The notes: generated by a model not told the origin, from the sequence alone. Shown: positions 53,560 to 62,456, counted from the stretch's first letter. The stretch: DNA of 64,000 bases from an uncultured Methanobrevibacter sp. (GCF_902784195.1 NZ_CACZTX010000001.1:434001-498000); one strand, 5' to 3'. Made by a program: numbers and translations.

Positions 53560-53798
53560 TAGAGGTTTTTTCACTCCATTAAAAAATCACCCATTTTCGA
53601 GAAAATTTTGGAGGTGATAATATTAAAATTTCGGTTAAAGAAATATTCCTTTTAATCATTGAAATCAATTCCCAGATTTCATTCAAAGAATTTTTCTTTT
53701 ACTTTGTCGAAGTTTTGAAATTAATTATCCTCCTAATTAAATAATTAATTTCTTAAAAAAAAACTAAAGTTAGATTTCTTTGGAGTGAATTTCCTCTA
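53560..53798. other. 239-bp fold-back element (MITE-like or structured RNA)
   Basis: The two halves of this stretch pair along most of their length. From outside in: TAGAGG (53560-53565) with CCTCTA (53793-53798); TTCACTCCA (53570-53578) with TGGAGTGAA (53781-53789); GGAGG (53610-53614) with CCTCC (53729-53733) and adjacent ATAAT/ATTAT; AAAATTTCG (53625-53633) with CGAAGTTTT (53708-53716); TGAAATC (53660-53666) with GATTTCA (53675-53681). A TATA-like TTTTATAAAC (53530-53539) lies about 25 bases before the left end. No clear target-site duplication flanks it. Confidence 0.6.
53622..53744 (+). CDS. Possible 40-aa hydrophobic peptide with ATT start, inside the fold-back element
   Basis: An exceptionally strong GGAGGTGAT (53610-53618) stands three bases before ATT at 53622, from which a 40-codon frame runs to TAA: KISVKEIFLLIIEINSQIS, then a Phe-rich stretch (FKEFFFYFVEVLKL) and a hydrophobic Leu/Ile end with a terminal Lys. 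There is no ATG, and the same bases take part in base pairing of the fold-back element, so translation would depend on its opening. It may be a real small membrane peptide, a leader peptide, or a chance frame in a structured RNA. Confidence 0.3.
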   Translation: MKISVKEIFLLIIEINSQISFKEFFFYFVEVLKLIILLIK

Positions 53799-53902
53799 CT
53801 TTATTTAACTAGTTTAGTAAATTAAAAAATGGGCTAAAATGGTTTAATTTAACTTTAATATCTAGCAAATGTTTAAATATTAAAAATAGTAAAATATTAA
53901 TT

Positions 53903-53991
53903 GATAATACTAAGTATTATCTAGAAATTATTATTTAAAATATTTTCTTGAAAATGGGATTATTAAAGGAACATTACTTTCCTTTAATAAT
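53903..53991 (+). terminator. Two perfect hairpins downstream of the fold-back element
   Basis: GATAATAC/GTATTATC (53903-53921, loop TAA) and ATTATTAAAGGAA/TTCCTTTAATAAT (53959-53971 and 53979-53991). The second has a 13-base stem and is followed by T-rich sequence, so it could end a plus-strand RNA starting near 53560, about 110 bases before the next gene. Confidence 0.5.
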
Positions 53992-54099
53992 AAATTATAC
54001 TATTTTTATACTTTAATTATAATTTTTCTATAGCTTTTTTATTAATTAAACATACAATAATAAATATCTATTCATTTTAAAAATAATAATTGTGATAAT

Positions 54100-54639
54100 A
54101 TGAGAATTTGTCTTTATGGTGCTGGAAGCACTCAAATAAAATCCAAATATACTGAAGAATCATACAAATTAGGAGAGGAAATAGCTAAAAGAGGACATAC
54201 TCTTGTATTTGGTGGAGGATCTACAGGGGTTATGGGTGCTGTTTCAAAAGGAGCAATAGACAATAATGGAAAAGTTATAGGAATTGCACCGGAATGGATG
54301 GAAGATTTTGAAGGAATCTGTAGAGATTGCGATGAATTCATTTACACAGAATCCATGGATGAGAGAAAAAAGCTATTTTTAAAAAATTCAGATGCTTTCA
54401 TAATAGCCCCTGGTGGAATAGGAACCCTTGATGAATTCTTTGAAATCATTGTGTTGAAGAAATTAAAACAGCACAACAAAAAGATAATCCTCTTTAATCT
54501 CTTCGATTATTATGACCCTATGTTAGAAATGCTTGATTTTATGTTGGAAGAAGGAGTCGTTAGAGAAGAGATTGATAAGAACACCTTTAAAATAGCTGAT
54601 TCAATTGAAAGAGTTTTTGAGCTTTTGGAAAAAGAATAA
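54100..54639 (+). CDS. LOG/TIGR00730-type Rossmann-fold nucleotide hydrolase
   Basis: 179 residues. VFGGGSTGVMGAVSKGAIDN near residue 38 and PGGIGTLDEFFEIIVLKKL near residue 105 are the two signatures of the LOG family (old name lysine decarboxylase), enzymes that cleave the ribose-phosphate bond of adenine or pyrimidine nucleotides. Catalytic Arg and Glu are expected in MDERKKLF and the PGG-x-GT-x-x-E motif, both present. GTGATAAT precedes the ATG. Alone on the plus strand, downstream of the structured intergenic region. Confidence 0.85.
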   Translation: MRICLYGAGSTQIKSKYTEESYKLGEEIAKRGHTLVFGGGSTGVMGAVSKGAIDNNGKVIGIAPEWMEDFEGICRDCDEFIYTESMDERKKLFLKNSDAFIIAPGGIGTLDEFFEIIVLKKLKQHNKKIILFNLFDYYDPMLEMLDFMLEEGVVREEIDKNTFKIADSIERVFELLEKE

Positions 54640-54695
54640 TTTAAAAAAAGTAAAAAAAATAGCAAAAAATTAATCTAAAAATAAAAATAAAAAAA

Positions 54696-55016
54696 TCAAT
54701 CATACAATTTATTAACCACTTCTAAAGCCTTATTGAATGGCTGCATACCTGAAGTTAAAAGAACTACCTTTAAAACATCCATCATTTCATCACGACTGAT
54801 GTCAAGTTCCTTTTTAGCTTTAGAAACCTGTTTTAAGAATGAAGAGCTTTCAGGTTTAGTTGCAGAGATTGCAATAGCTATTAACTTTTGAGTCCTGTAA
54901 TCCAAAGCATTGGCATTCCAAACATTCTTATCTAAATTTTCAATTGAATCATATAGTTCAGAATCCTCTTTTTTAATTCTGCGAATGCCTTTGCCGTAAA
55001 ATACCTTTTCACCCAT
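54696..55016 (-). CDS. Carboxymuconolactone decarboxylase/AhpD-fold protein, copy 2
   Basis: 106 residues, all helical. FYGKGIRRIKKEDSELYDSI, ALDYRTQKLIAIAISATKP and KVVLLTSGMQPFNKALEVVNKL follow the CMD pattern. The CxxC pair of AhpD peroxidases is absent, so a thiol peroxidase role is unlikely. It is a tandem paralogue of the next gene (55054-55377), sharing most of its C-terminal half. Ligand and function unknown. Confidence 0.78.
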   Translation of the reverse strand: MGEKVFYGKGIRRIKKEDSELYDSIENLDKNVWNANALDYRTQKLIAIAISATKPESSSFLKQVSKAKKELDISRDEMMDVLKVVLLTSGMQPFNKALEVVNKLYD

Positions 55017-55053
55017 AATTTTACAACCTAAAAAAAAATAATAAACTATTAAA

Positions 55054-55377
55054 TTACTCTTCGAAGACTTTATTAGCTATTTGCAAAGCCTTATTGAATG
55101 GTTGCATGCCTGAAGTCAACAATACAACTTTCAAAACATCCACAACTTCATCACGAGTGACACCCAATTCCTTTTTAGCACTCATGATCTGCTTTTCAGT
55201 TGCACGGCTGTCTGCATTGGAAGCTGCAATTCCAATAGCTATCAACTTTTGAGTCTTGTAATCCAATGCCTTTCCATTCCATACAGCATCATTTAATGCT
55301 ACAATAGCTTGGTATAAATCTTCATCTTCCTCTTTTAATTTTCCCATGCCTTTACCGTAAAACACTTCCTCTTTCAT
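55054..55377 (-). CDS. Carboxymuconolactone decarboxylase/AhpD-fold protein, copy 1
   Basis: 107 residues: FYGKGMGKLKEEDEDLYQAIV, ALDYKTQKLIAIGIAASNAD and VLKVVLLTSGMQPFNKALQIAN. Same family and same lack of CxxC as its downstream copy, 37 bases away; the pair arose by tandem duplication followed by divergence in the middle (residues 60-75). A co-transcribed hetero-oligomer is possible, since CMD-fold proteins form trimers and hexamers. Confidence 0.8.
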   Translation of the reverse strand: MKEEVFYGKGMGKLKEEDEDLYQAIVALNDAVWNGKALDYKTQKLIAIGIAASNADSRATEKQIMSAKKELGVTRDEVVDVLKVVLLTSGMQPFNKALQIANKVFEE

Positions 55378-55523
55378 TGTAAAAACTCCAAAAAATAGTC
55401 TTTTTAAATAATAATAGATAATAATAATTTATTTTAAAAAATATTTAATGCTTTTGTCACTTGATTATGCTAAAAAGTAACTAATACTTATTGTTTTTAT
55501 CACTATAACTATAGTAAAAGCAA

Positions 55524-56261
55524 TTAAGGTTGGCAAACCTTACATGGTTCGTAACCTTGGCTAATTGCATCAGATCTGCTATTGAAAGTGACCTTATTCT
55601 TTTCAGAAATCTTTTTACCCCACCTACAGGTAGTGTAATGGAACTTATGGCTGTTTGCACTTGCTATATAAGATCCAGAATCTGAACTGGATGAAGAACT
55701 GCCGCTGTTTGAAGAGCTGTATGAACTTACATACTTTGAGTATCCATCTGAATTAGGTGCCCAATCATATGGATAGAACTCACTTGGAGGAATATACATG
55801 ACTTCAGCAAGCCCTTCCTTCAAAAGCATTTCATTTAGGTTCTTGCCGTCTACAATGACAACAGCCAAGTATCTGCCATATTTATCTGTGTACTTTGAAT
55901 CATCAATATCCAAGCTCACTTCCTTGTTCAAGCAAAATTTCTGAACAAAACGTTTAGAGCAGATATAACCTTCCACTCCTCTTTCCGGAGTGTTCACTCC
56001 CACAAAACGCACCTTTCCAAGTCCATCGACTTCAATGGTGTCACCATCAGTTACATAAGTGCACAAACCAGTGAATTCCGGCTGGCAATCTGTATCATCA
56101 TATTTCTTTAAGATATCATCATTGGACAAATCAGAATATTTGGAAAAAGGAATATCATGAGTGAATCCAGTTCCAGTATAAGCTGATCCTGCAGATATAA
56201 TGGAAAATCCTAAAATAAAAATAATTAGTATGATTAATAAATTTCTACCTTTTAACTTCAT
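55524..56261 (-). CDS. Secreted thermonuclease (SNase-like) with Ada-type zinc tail
   Basis: 245 residues. A signal peptide or anchor (NLLIILIIFILGFSIISAGSA) precedes an SNase domain: VTDGDTIEVDGLGKVRFVGVNTPERG, where Arg of VRF and Glu of TPE match catalytic residues, and DKYGRYLAVVIV supplies the second Arg. A Ser/Gly linker leads to a C-terminal domain with HKFHYTTCRWGKKI and CKVCQP, similar to the zinc-binding Ada fold often fused to such nucleases. It should cut DNA or RNA at or outside the cell surface. AAGGGGGATTAAT precedes the ATG. Confidence 0.88.
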   Translation of the reverse strand: MKLKGRNLLIILIIFILGFSIISAGSAYTGTGFTHDIPFSKYSDLSNDDILKKYDDTDCQPEFTGLCTYVTDGDTIEVDGLGKVRFVGVNTPERGVEGYICSKRFVQKFCLNKEVSLDIDDSKYTDKYGRYLAVVIVDGKNLNEMLLKEGLAEVMYIPPSEFYPYDWAPNSDGYSKYVSSYSSSNSGSSSSSSDSGSYIASANSHKFHYTTCRWGKKISEKNKVTFNSRSDAISQGYEPCKVCQP

Positions 56262-56488
56262 ATTAATCCCCCTTTATTCAAATAAATGAAAAATTTATTC
56301 TAAAATAAATAATACTATTATATTATTGGAAATATATAAAATTTATCTTTAATGGAAAATAAGATTATAAAAAGAATTAATAAAAAAGGAGAAATAAAAA
56401 ATAATTAAATTAAAAAATATTAAATTAAAAATAATTAAATAAAAAAGAATTTAAAAAATAAATTAAAAAGATAATTCTAGTGTTGAAA

Positions 56489-56905
56489 ATGAAAATGCCT
56501 GAAAAGATTGATACAATCATGTTTGCACCTTGTGGTATGAATTGCAAACTATGCATAAAGCATTTATCAGAGAATAACCCATGTCCAGGATGCCTTATTG
56601 ATAGTCCTAACAAGACCAAAAAAGCATTGAAATGCAAAATAAAAAAATGTCTTGAAACAAAAAGAGTCAGGTATTGTGGCAGATGCAGTGAATTTCCTTG
56701 CAAACTCATTAAAAAGCAAGATAAGAATTACAAGAAAAGATACAATTTTTCCACATTAGACAATGCAAAAAGAATCACCTATACTGGAATCAATAAGATA
56801 ATGTTGGAAGACAGCATTAACTGGAAGTGTGAGTCTTGCGGAGGAATCATAAGCATTCAGGAGCATGTCTGCAGCGAATGTGGATTAAAAGATGATGGTA
56901 AATAG
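56489..56905 (+). CDS. DUF3795 cysteine-rich protein
   Basis: About 138 residues with thirteen or more cysteines: MFAPCGMNCKLCIKHLSENNPCPGCL, CKIKKCLETKRVRYCGRCSEFPCKLI and a C-terminal zinc ribbon WKCESCGGIISIQEHVCSECG. The first part fits the DUF3795 family, presumed metal-binding; function unknown. The extra C-terminal ribbon is noteworthy. The start is uncertain (GTG 56480, ATG 56489 or ATG 56495); no strong ribosome-binding site is seen. Confidence 0.8.
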   Translation: MKMPEKIDTIMFAPCGMNCKLCIKHLSENNPCPGCLIDSPNKTKKALKCKIKKCLETKRVRYCGRCSEFPCKLIKKQDKNYKKRYNFSTLDNAKRITYTGINKIMLEDSINWKCESCGGIISIQEHVCSECGLKDDGK

Positions 56906-57062
56906 TTTACTTATTTCTAAAAAAAAGATAAGGGGAAAATAGAATAAAAAATTATAAATTATATTAAATATTAAATAATATAGTACAAAGCTTATATTAA
57001 AAATTCAAATTAAGATTAATAGAATAATAAAAATTTAAAATATATTTAAAATAGTGGTATAA

Positions 57063-57560
57063 ATGAATCCAATTAAATGTCCTAGATGTGGAAAAATAAA
57101 CGATGGAACTACCGATTTCTGCATTTACTGTGGGACTATCTATGATGAATACAATGCAGAGGAAGATGATTCCAATGTCTTCTTTATTCCTACACGTGGA
57201 GGAAAAAAACAAGAAGTCAAACTAAATCATATGCCTGAAAAACTCTCATCCGGAAAAGAAAGTTACAGATGGATGATTATCATAGGTTACTTATTTGCAA
57301 TATTAGGTAGTGTTCTTGGTTTTATTTTTGCCATTTATCTGATAACAAGAAAAGATTCAAACGCGAGAAAACATGGATTAGTCCAATTAGTTGTTTTAAT
57401 AGCTGAATTTGCTCTAATCGGTTTCTTGATTTTCACTGGTCAAATGGATCCGAACATTATCTTAAATCCATTCAATACCACAAACATGACTCAAATGTAC
57501 AATTCAAGTGCAATGAACATGAGTGGTTCCAGTAATTTATCCAGTTTATTTGGTTTTTAA
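57063..57560 (+). CDS. Zinc-ribbon membrane protein
   Basis: 165 residues. An N-terminal zinc ribbon (IKCPRCGKINDGTTDFCIYCG) in the cytoplasm, an acidic linker, two membrane helices (MIIIGYLFAILGSVLGFIFAIYL and LVQLVVLIAEFALIGFLIF) and an Asn/Ser/Met-rich extracytoplasmic tail. This zinc_ribbon_2-plus-helices plan is common among uncharacterised archaeal membrane proteins. GTGGTATAA precedes the ATG. Function unknown. Confidence 0.75.
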   Translation: MNPIKCPRCGKINDGTTDFCIYCGTIYDEYNAEEDDSNVFFIPTRGGKKQEVKLNHMPEKLSSGKESYRWMIIIGYLFAILGSVLGFIFAIYLITRKDSNARKHGLVQLVVLIAEFALIGFLIFTGQMDPNIILNPFNTTNMTQMYNSSAMNMSGSSNLSSLFGF

Positions 57561-57738
57561 ATAAACCATTTTCTTTTTTTTATATGATTAAAATAGCTCT
57601 TTTTAAAAAATAATTAAAAAAGAAATAGATAAAAACTCTTTTTAAAAAATTGATAACAAAAATAGAAAAAATAATTGAAATAACTCTTTTTAAAAAATAA
57701 TTAAAAAATAAAAAATAGTAAATAATTAAAAGAGATAA
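57561..57738. repeat. Three-copy repeat between convergent genes
   Basis: The string CTCTTTTTAAAAAAT occurs three times (near 57597, 57636 and 57683) with related flanks, between the convergent stops of the zinc-ribbon and epimerase genes. Its T- and A-tracts could serve as terminators on both strands. Confidence 0.55.
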
Positions 57739-58734
57739 TCAGAACTCTGCATCTCTTTCAATGTTTTCCCAGTTGTCTGTAAACCAACCATAGACTCTTT
57801 CTAAACCATCATCAAATGAAACAGTTGGTTTGTAACCGAGAATGTCTTTTGCCTTATCAATGGAAGACAACAATTTGGTTTTAGCATCCCAATTACGTCT
57901 TGCCACATAAGCGATTCCTTCAGGGTTTCCAGTTAATTCATTAACCTTATTTGCCATGTCAATAACCCTATGGTCCTTACCGGAACCAAGGTTAATAGCT
58001 TCACCAATAGCTTCCTCTTCAACACCCATTGATAAGAGACCATTTACAATATCTCCTACAAAGGTCCAGTCTCTTGTTTCAGATCCATCACCGGTAATAG
58101 GCAATGCCTGTTTAGTCATAGACCAGTAGAAGAAGTTAGGAATAACATTTCTGTATTTTCCAGGAACTTCCCCAGGACCGAATACATTGAAGAATCTTGC
58201 ATTTACAATAGGCATGTCATATAAGTTATGGAAATAATTGGTATATAATTCACCAAGCAATTTAGTTACTTGGTAAGGAGTGTGCAATGAAATAGAAATG
58301 TCATGTTCTTCAAATGGCATTTTAGAGTCTAAACCGTATACTCCACAACCAGAAGAGGAATATACAAATCTTTCAACACCAGTAAGTTGAGCATATTGAA
58401 GAACTTTCAAGATACCAATACCATTTACCATTAAATCTGTTTCAGGATTGTCAACACTGTTTTGGTTAGCAAAGTGAGCAGCTAAATGGAAAACATAATC
58501 AGGTTTCATTTTAAATACTCTCTTTAGCTCTTCATCATCCAAAATGTCCCCCTGAATGAGCTCTACATTTTCATTTGTTGGCACATTCCATTCATAAGCG
58601 GAAGACATATTGTCGAGTATAATCACTTTTTCTGCACCTAATTCTGCTAATCTTCTTGTTAAGTTACTTCCAACACAACCTGCTCCACCAGTTACTAATA
58701 TGGTTTTATCTTGATATTCATTATATTTAGACAT
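57739..58734 (-). CDS. NAD-dependent sugar epimerase/dehydratase (extended SDR)
   Basis: About 331 residues. NAD motif TILVTGGAGCVGSNLTRRLAELG, YVFHLAAHFANQNSVDNP, catalytic Tyr-Lys in TPYQVTKLLGELY with VYSSSGCGVYG ahead, and NARFFNVFGPGEVPG. These are features of UDP-glucose 4-epimerase-like enzymes acting on nucleotide sugars. The start at 58734 (MSKYNEYQDK) is preferred to 58743. Exact sugar unknown; it is away from the glycan clusters but probably supplies them. Confidence 0.88.
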   Translation of the reverse strand: MSKYNEYQDKTILVTGGAGCVGSNLTRRLAELGAEKVIILDNMSSAYEWNVPTNENVELIQGDILDDEELKRVFKMKPDYVFHLAAHFANQNSVDNPETDLMVNGIGILKVLQYAQLTGVERFVYSSSGCGVYGLDSKMPFEEHDISISLHTPYQVTKLLGELYTNYFHNLYDMPIVNARFFNVFGPGEVPGKYRNVIPNFFYWSMTKQALPITGDGSETRDWTFVGDIVNGLLSMGVEEEAIGEAINLGSGKDHRVIDMANKVNELTGNPEGIAYVARRNWDAKTKLLSSIDKAKDILGYKPTVSFDDGLERVYGWFTDNWENIERDAEF

Positions 58735-58976
58735 AAAAATCACTTCATAGTTAATAGTTGTTAAATTTGTTTAAATTAATTAAAAATAATTTTAACTGTT
58801 TATATGTTATAGGATATGTTTTTATTATTAATAAAATTATTCAATATGAAAAAAATTTTAAGGGGATGGGAACAATTAGACGCAATTAACTAAGAATTAA
58901 TTAAGTAAATTTAATTAAATTTAAATAATAAATAGGAATAAAATAAGATTAAATAATATAATTAGAGGGTGATAGA

Positions 58977-59120
58977 ATGGATCTTGGTCCTGAAGAATTT
59001 TTAATTTATGAAACTTATTTTGAAAATGACGAAAATAATGTAAATAGGAATGAAGGATGTTGCAGTACCTTAATAGTACTTGCAGTACTTTTTATAATAG
59101 TTAATGTATTGATAGTATAA
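58977..59120 (+). CDS. Small single-helix membrane protein, 47 aa
   Basis: MDLGPEEFLIYETYFENDEN, a short linker with CC, then one membrane helix (STLIVLAVLFIIVNVLIV). GAGGGTGATAGA gives an excellent ribosome-binding site, which makes this tiny frame credible. It lies 86 bases upstream of a DUF2085 membrane protein on the same strand and may be co-transcribed. Family and function unknown. Confidence 0.7.
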   Translation: MDLGPEEFLIYETYFENDENNVNRNEGCCSTLIVLAVLFIIVNVLIV

Positions 59121-59206
59121 ACCTCTTTATCGTAAAATCTATTGATTATAGACCCTTGATTGTATAAGTCTCTTTAAAGAATAAATGTTAAAAGAAAGGT
59201 TAAAAA

Positions 59207-59542
59207 ATGAGTGTATTCGATTATATCTGTCATAGAAGACCTGAAAGAAGCTTCTTTTATAAAGGACGCCAATTTCCTGTTTGCGCAAGATGCACAGGGT
59301 TTTACATTAGTGGGATAGCTAGCATAATCCTTATAAAGTTCTTCCCAGTTCCCTATTCCTTAACAACTCTATTTTTAGGAATCATCCTTTTAATCCCATG
59401 TGCAATCGATGGATTTACGCAACTATTTGAAATGAGAGAAAGCAATAACACTCTCAGATTCATTACAGGAATTTTAGGAGGAATAGGCTTAATTTTAGTC
59501 TATGAAATCATGATAGAATTTTTTGTATTTAATTTCTTATAA
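59207..59542 (+). CDS. DUF2085 membrane protein
   Basis: 111 residues. The N-terminal cysteine motif [26 protein letters not shown] is the hallmark of DUF2085, followed by three membrane helices. The C-H-R-x6-9-C-x2-C arrangement suggests a metal or haem-like site at the membrane surface; function is undescribed. AAAGGTTAAAAA precedes the ATG. Confidence 0.87.
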   Translation: MSVFDYICHRRPERSFFYKGRQFPVCARCTGFYISGIASIILIKFFPVPYSLTTLFLGIILLIPCAIDGFTQLFEMRESNNTLRFITGILGGIGLILVYEIMIEFFVFNFL

Positions 59543-59672
59543 AAATGGCTTAAATAACTAAAATTAGAATAAAATAAAAATAGGAACCGAAGAGATAAAA
59601 AAAATAAGAACAGGGAAAAAAAATAAAAAAAGAAAAAAGGAGAAATTTTAAATCTAAAGAGATTTGAAAATA

Positions 59673-60308
59673 TTAGCGTCTTGCACGACCTACTTTACGT
59701 GCAATAACAAGTTCTCCAACAGAAATAAGGCCTGCAAAGAACTTTTCAAGACCACCAGTTGCCCAAATGGCTTCACCAAATGTGGCATTTTCAATATTTT
59801 TCTCATACTCTTCGGCAGTGATTTTTACACCAGTTGTTCTTGTAGAGATTTTAGCGGAAGCTTCCATCAATTCATCCCAACTGACTCCTCTAAGCTCTTT
59901 TTCCATAGCTTTGTAGATTTTATTTACTTTAATATCATATAATGAAGACATGGAATCTACAATATCTACAGATCTTGTAACACCGATTACCTGATTTTCA
60001 TCATTGATAATAGGAATGCTGATTAATTTATTGTTTGAAGCTGCAATAACAACATTTCTTGCCGCTTCATTTTCATTAATGGTCATGATTTCCTCAACAG
60101 GACTCATAACATCAGCAATGGTTGTCTTTCCTTCACGTAATCCTTTGGTTATGTTGAATGAAGTAATCCAACCTTCCAATTTCATGTTTTCATCTAAAAC
60201 TGGAGCGGTGAATCTTCTGTACTCTTCCATTTTTATAGAAACATCTTCGATAGTATCATCTTTTGATACATAAACAAATTCCTTATCCATCATCTCTTTA
60301 GCTTTCAT
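59673..60308 (-). CDS. CBS-domain protein
   Basis: About 211 residues with two CBS motifs: MDKEFVYVSKDDTIEDVSIKM to MKLEGWITSFNI, and MSPVEEIMTINENEAARNVVI to NQVIGVTRSVDIVDSM, then a helical C-terminus (WDELMEASAKISTRTTGVKI). CBS pairs bind adenine nucleotides and regulate attached or partner enzymes. It follows the polyferredoxin gene by 90 bases and may be the last gene of the Eha-like unit, where it could sense energy charge (inference). Confidence 0.85.
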   Translation of the reverse strand: MKAKEMMDKEFVYVSKDDTIEDVSIKMEEYRRFTAPVLDENMKLEGWITSFNITKGLREGKTTIADVMSPVEEIMTINENEAARNVVIAASNNKLISIPIINDENQVIGVTRSVDIVDSMSSLYDIKVNKIYKAMEKELRGVSWDELMEASAKISTRTTGVKITAEEYEKNIENATFGEAIWATGGLEKFFAGLISVGELVIARKVGRARR

Positions 60309-60397
60309 TTTAAACACTTCTCCATAAGATTTTAAAAAATCTGTAAAAATAATCCATTATCCAATTTTATTTTTTAAAAAATTTTTTCATTTATTTC

Positions 60398-61225
60398 TTA
60401 ATCATCTAAAACTAAATTTAAAGCACCTACAGGACATCTGGAACTGCATTCCTTGCATCTTATACATTTATCATTATTTAGAATAATCTCACCGTCAACA
60501 ACCTTAATGGCAGAAACAGGACAGTTATCTTCACATAACTCACAAGCTACACAGATATCCTGATTGACATCAATGTGACTGTAAATCACTACTGGACCTA
60601 AGTCCCTTTTAAGGTTAATTGCTCCTTGAATACATAAGTTAGCACAAGATCCACAACCGCAACAACGGTCCTTGTCAATATAGGAATACACATATCCATC
60701 TTCAGAGTCAATAGCGCCATCTATTGGACATGCCTCTCCATGCTCTTCAATGAATTCTTTAGTTCTAAGAGATATTGCATTGGTAGGACAGTATTTAAGA
60801 CAAGACCCACAGCCAATACATTCATTACGATTTATGGAAATGTCTTCCATTTTAAGAGTTCTATGAGGAACCTTAATCTCCTTTAATGTATATTCTACAG
60901 AATCATCCTCCTTAATGACTGATTCAGCATCCCATACATAAATACATGAAACCGGACAGGTTTGAGCACAAATCTCACATTGCACACAATCTTCACCTAT
61001 TTTAGCTCTTTTAAGCCAAGTGGAAGAACTGATAACCTTAATAGGGCATTCTTCAACGCAAAGATTGCATCTGACACAACGAGGTGAAATGGTTATTAGC
61101 TTTTCCTGATCGTTGAAATCATGAATGTCTACATTAAAGTCTTCAATATCTTCATCTAAATCTACAGATTTAAGAGTGATTTCCCTCTCTAAGGTTTCAA
61201 TCTGCTTTTTTAGTTTAATTTCCAT
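60398..61225 (-). CDS. Polyferredoxin with six 4Fe-4S motifs (Eha-associated)
   Basis: About 275 residues. Six Cys-x2-Cys-x2-Cys-x3-Cys clusters can be counted: CVRCNLCVEECP, CVQCEICAQTCP, CIGCGSCLKYCP, CCGCGSCANLC, CVACELCEDNCP and CIRCKECSSRCP. Such polyferredoxins carry electrons to or from membrane hydrogenases. The start at 61225 follows GGGGATAAAAAT; the reading to 61258 is less likely. Upstream on the same strand lie a PfkB kinase, an Ftr paralogue and a HAD-like protein, the set found with the Eha hydrogenase, so this is probably its 6[4Fe-4S] polyferredoxin. Confidence 0.88.
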   Translation of the reverse strand: MEIKLKKQIETLEREITLKSVDLDEDIEDFNVDIHDFNDQEKLITISPRCVRCNLCVEECPIKVISSSTWLKRAKIGEDCVQCEICAQTCPVSCIYVWDAESVIKEDDSVEYTLKEIKVPHRTLKMEDISINRNECIGCGSCLKYCPTNAISLRTKEFIEEHGEACPIDGAIDSEDGYVYSYIDKDRCCGCGSCANLCIQGAINLKRDLGPVVIYSHIDVNQDICVACELCEDNCPVSAIKVVDGEIILNNDKCIRCKECSSRCPVGALNLVLDD

Positions 61226-61381
61226 ATTTTTATCCCCATAGATAAAGTTTATTATCAATTTACTCTAATGACCAAAATTCTAATCTTAAATTTCACTAGT
61301 TTAAAACATTATTATGTTTATATATCTTTTAAATAATTTAAATAATTTATTATATCAAATAATCTTTTAAATTAAAATTTT

Positions 61382-62425
61382 TCATAAGGACTGTGTAAAC
61401 TCTTCCAATTCCTCTAAAGTAGGCAAACCAGAAATTCCAATAGCTTGAACTGATTTTGAAGCAACCCAATTAGCTATTGTACATGATTTAGCCAAATCGT
61501 ATCCTTTAAGATAGGAATACAGGAAACCAGCATTGAATGAATCTCCTGCAGCGGTTGTATCAACTGCATCACATTCGAATGCAGGTATTTTAACCTCTTC
61601 ATCCTTCTTATTTATTGCATAAGCTCCAATAGAGCCTCTTTTTACAACCACAGTATCAATGCCATCATTGCGAACATAAACTGCCAAATCTCTAAAGCTT
61701 AATGAATCATCATCAGATAAATTCAATTTTTCCTTATAATAATCTTCAAACAATATCTTCAATTCAGCTTCATTAATAAGAAGAATATCAGTTCTTTCAA
61801 GGATTTCCTTAAGTTCTCCTACTCCTTTTTTAGCATAAAGCATTCCAGGATCAAAACTTAAGACAATCTTATCTGCCAATAATGGCAACAATTCCTTTTG
61901 AGCATTGAATGAATCCCCAACAAATGAGGTGTAATGAAGTATCTTGCATGCATTGACATTCAATGGATTGATTTCATCAATTGTTATCTCATCATTTACA
62001 CCAGGGTCTACATAAAGAGCCCTATCTCCTGCATCAGAAATGAATCCCAATACCTTACCTGAATTGCCTCTATCTGCATAGATGAGATTTGTTAAGTAAA
62101 CATCATTGATCATCAAATTGTATTCCAATAAGTCTCCTTCCTCATCATCTGCTATCTTTCCAATATATGATGTTGAGCATCCAAGCTTTGAAAGTCCTAT
62201 GATTGTATTGGCTGCTGAACCCCCCGGAGATTCCTCTTCACCTTTAATGAAGCTTTCCCCATCGATTTCTGCAATATGTCCAACCTTATAGAGCTTATCT
62301 ACATTCAATGCACCAAAGCCTATTACATCCACATTGATTGCATCATAAACTATTTCATCAACACCTAAATCTTCAGCAGTTACATTATTTGAGGATTTTG
62401 GAATATTCTTATCATTTTCTTCCAT
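61382..62425 (-). CDS. PfkB-family carbohydrate kinase (Eha-associated)
   Basis: 347 residues of the ribokinase fold: VDVIGFGALNVDKLYKV, ESPGGSAANTIIGLSKLG (about 67-84) and the anion-hole/catalytic base motif VDTTAAGDSFNAGFLYSYLKGY near residue 300. The first 30 residues are an extra acidic lead. It phosphorylates a sugar or nucleoside; substrate unknown. It lies between the Ftr paralogue and the polyferredoxin, as in the distal part of eha operons. The role in hydrogenase function is not understood. Confidence 0.88.
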   Translation of the reverse strand: MEENDKNIPKSSNNVTAEDLGVDEIVYDAINVDVIGFGALNVDKLYKVGHIAEIDGESFIKGEEESPGGSAANTIIGLSKLGCSTSYIGKIADDEEGDLLEYNLMINDVYLTNLIYADRGNSGKVLGFISDAGDRALYVDPGVNDEITIDEINPLNVNACKILHYTSFVGDSFNAQKELLPLLADKIVLSFDPGMLYAKKGVGELKEILERTDILLINEAELKILFEDYYKEKLNLSDDDSLSFRDLAVYVRNDGIDTVVVKRGSIGAYAINKKDEEVKIPAFECDAVDTTAAGDSFNAGFLYSYLKGYDLAKSCTIANWVASKSVQAIGISGLPTLEELEEFTQSL

Positions 62426-62456
62426 TTAATTCACATCGTAAAAAGATTATAAAGTA

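Noticed and set aside
53560-53798. Fold-back element considered as a complete insertion sequence
   Set aside because: It has no transposase frame and no convincing target-site duplication; at most a non-autonomous MITE.
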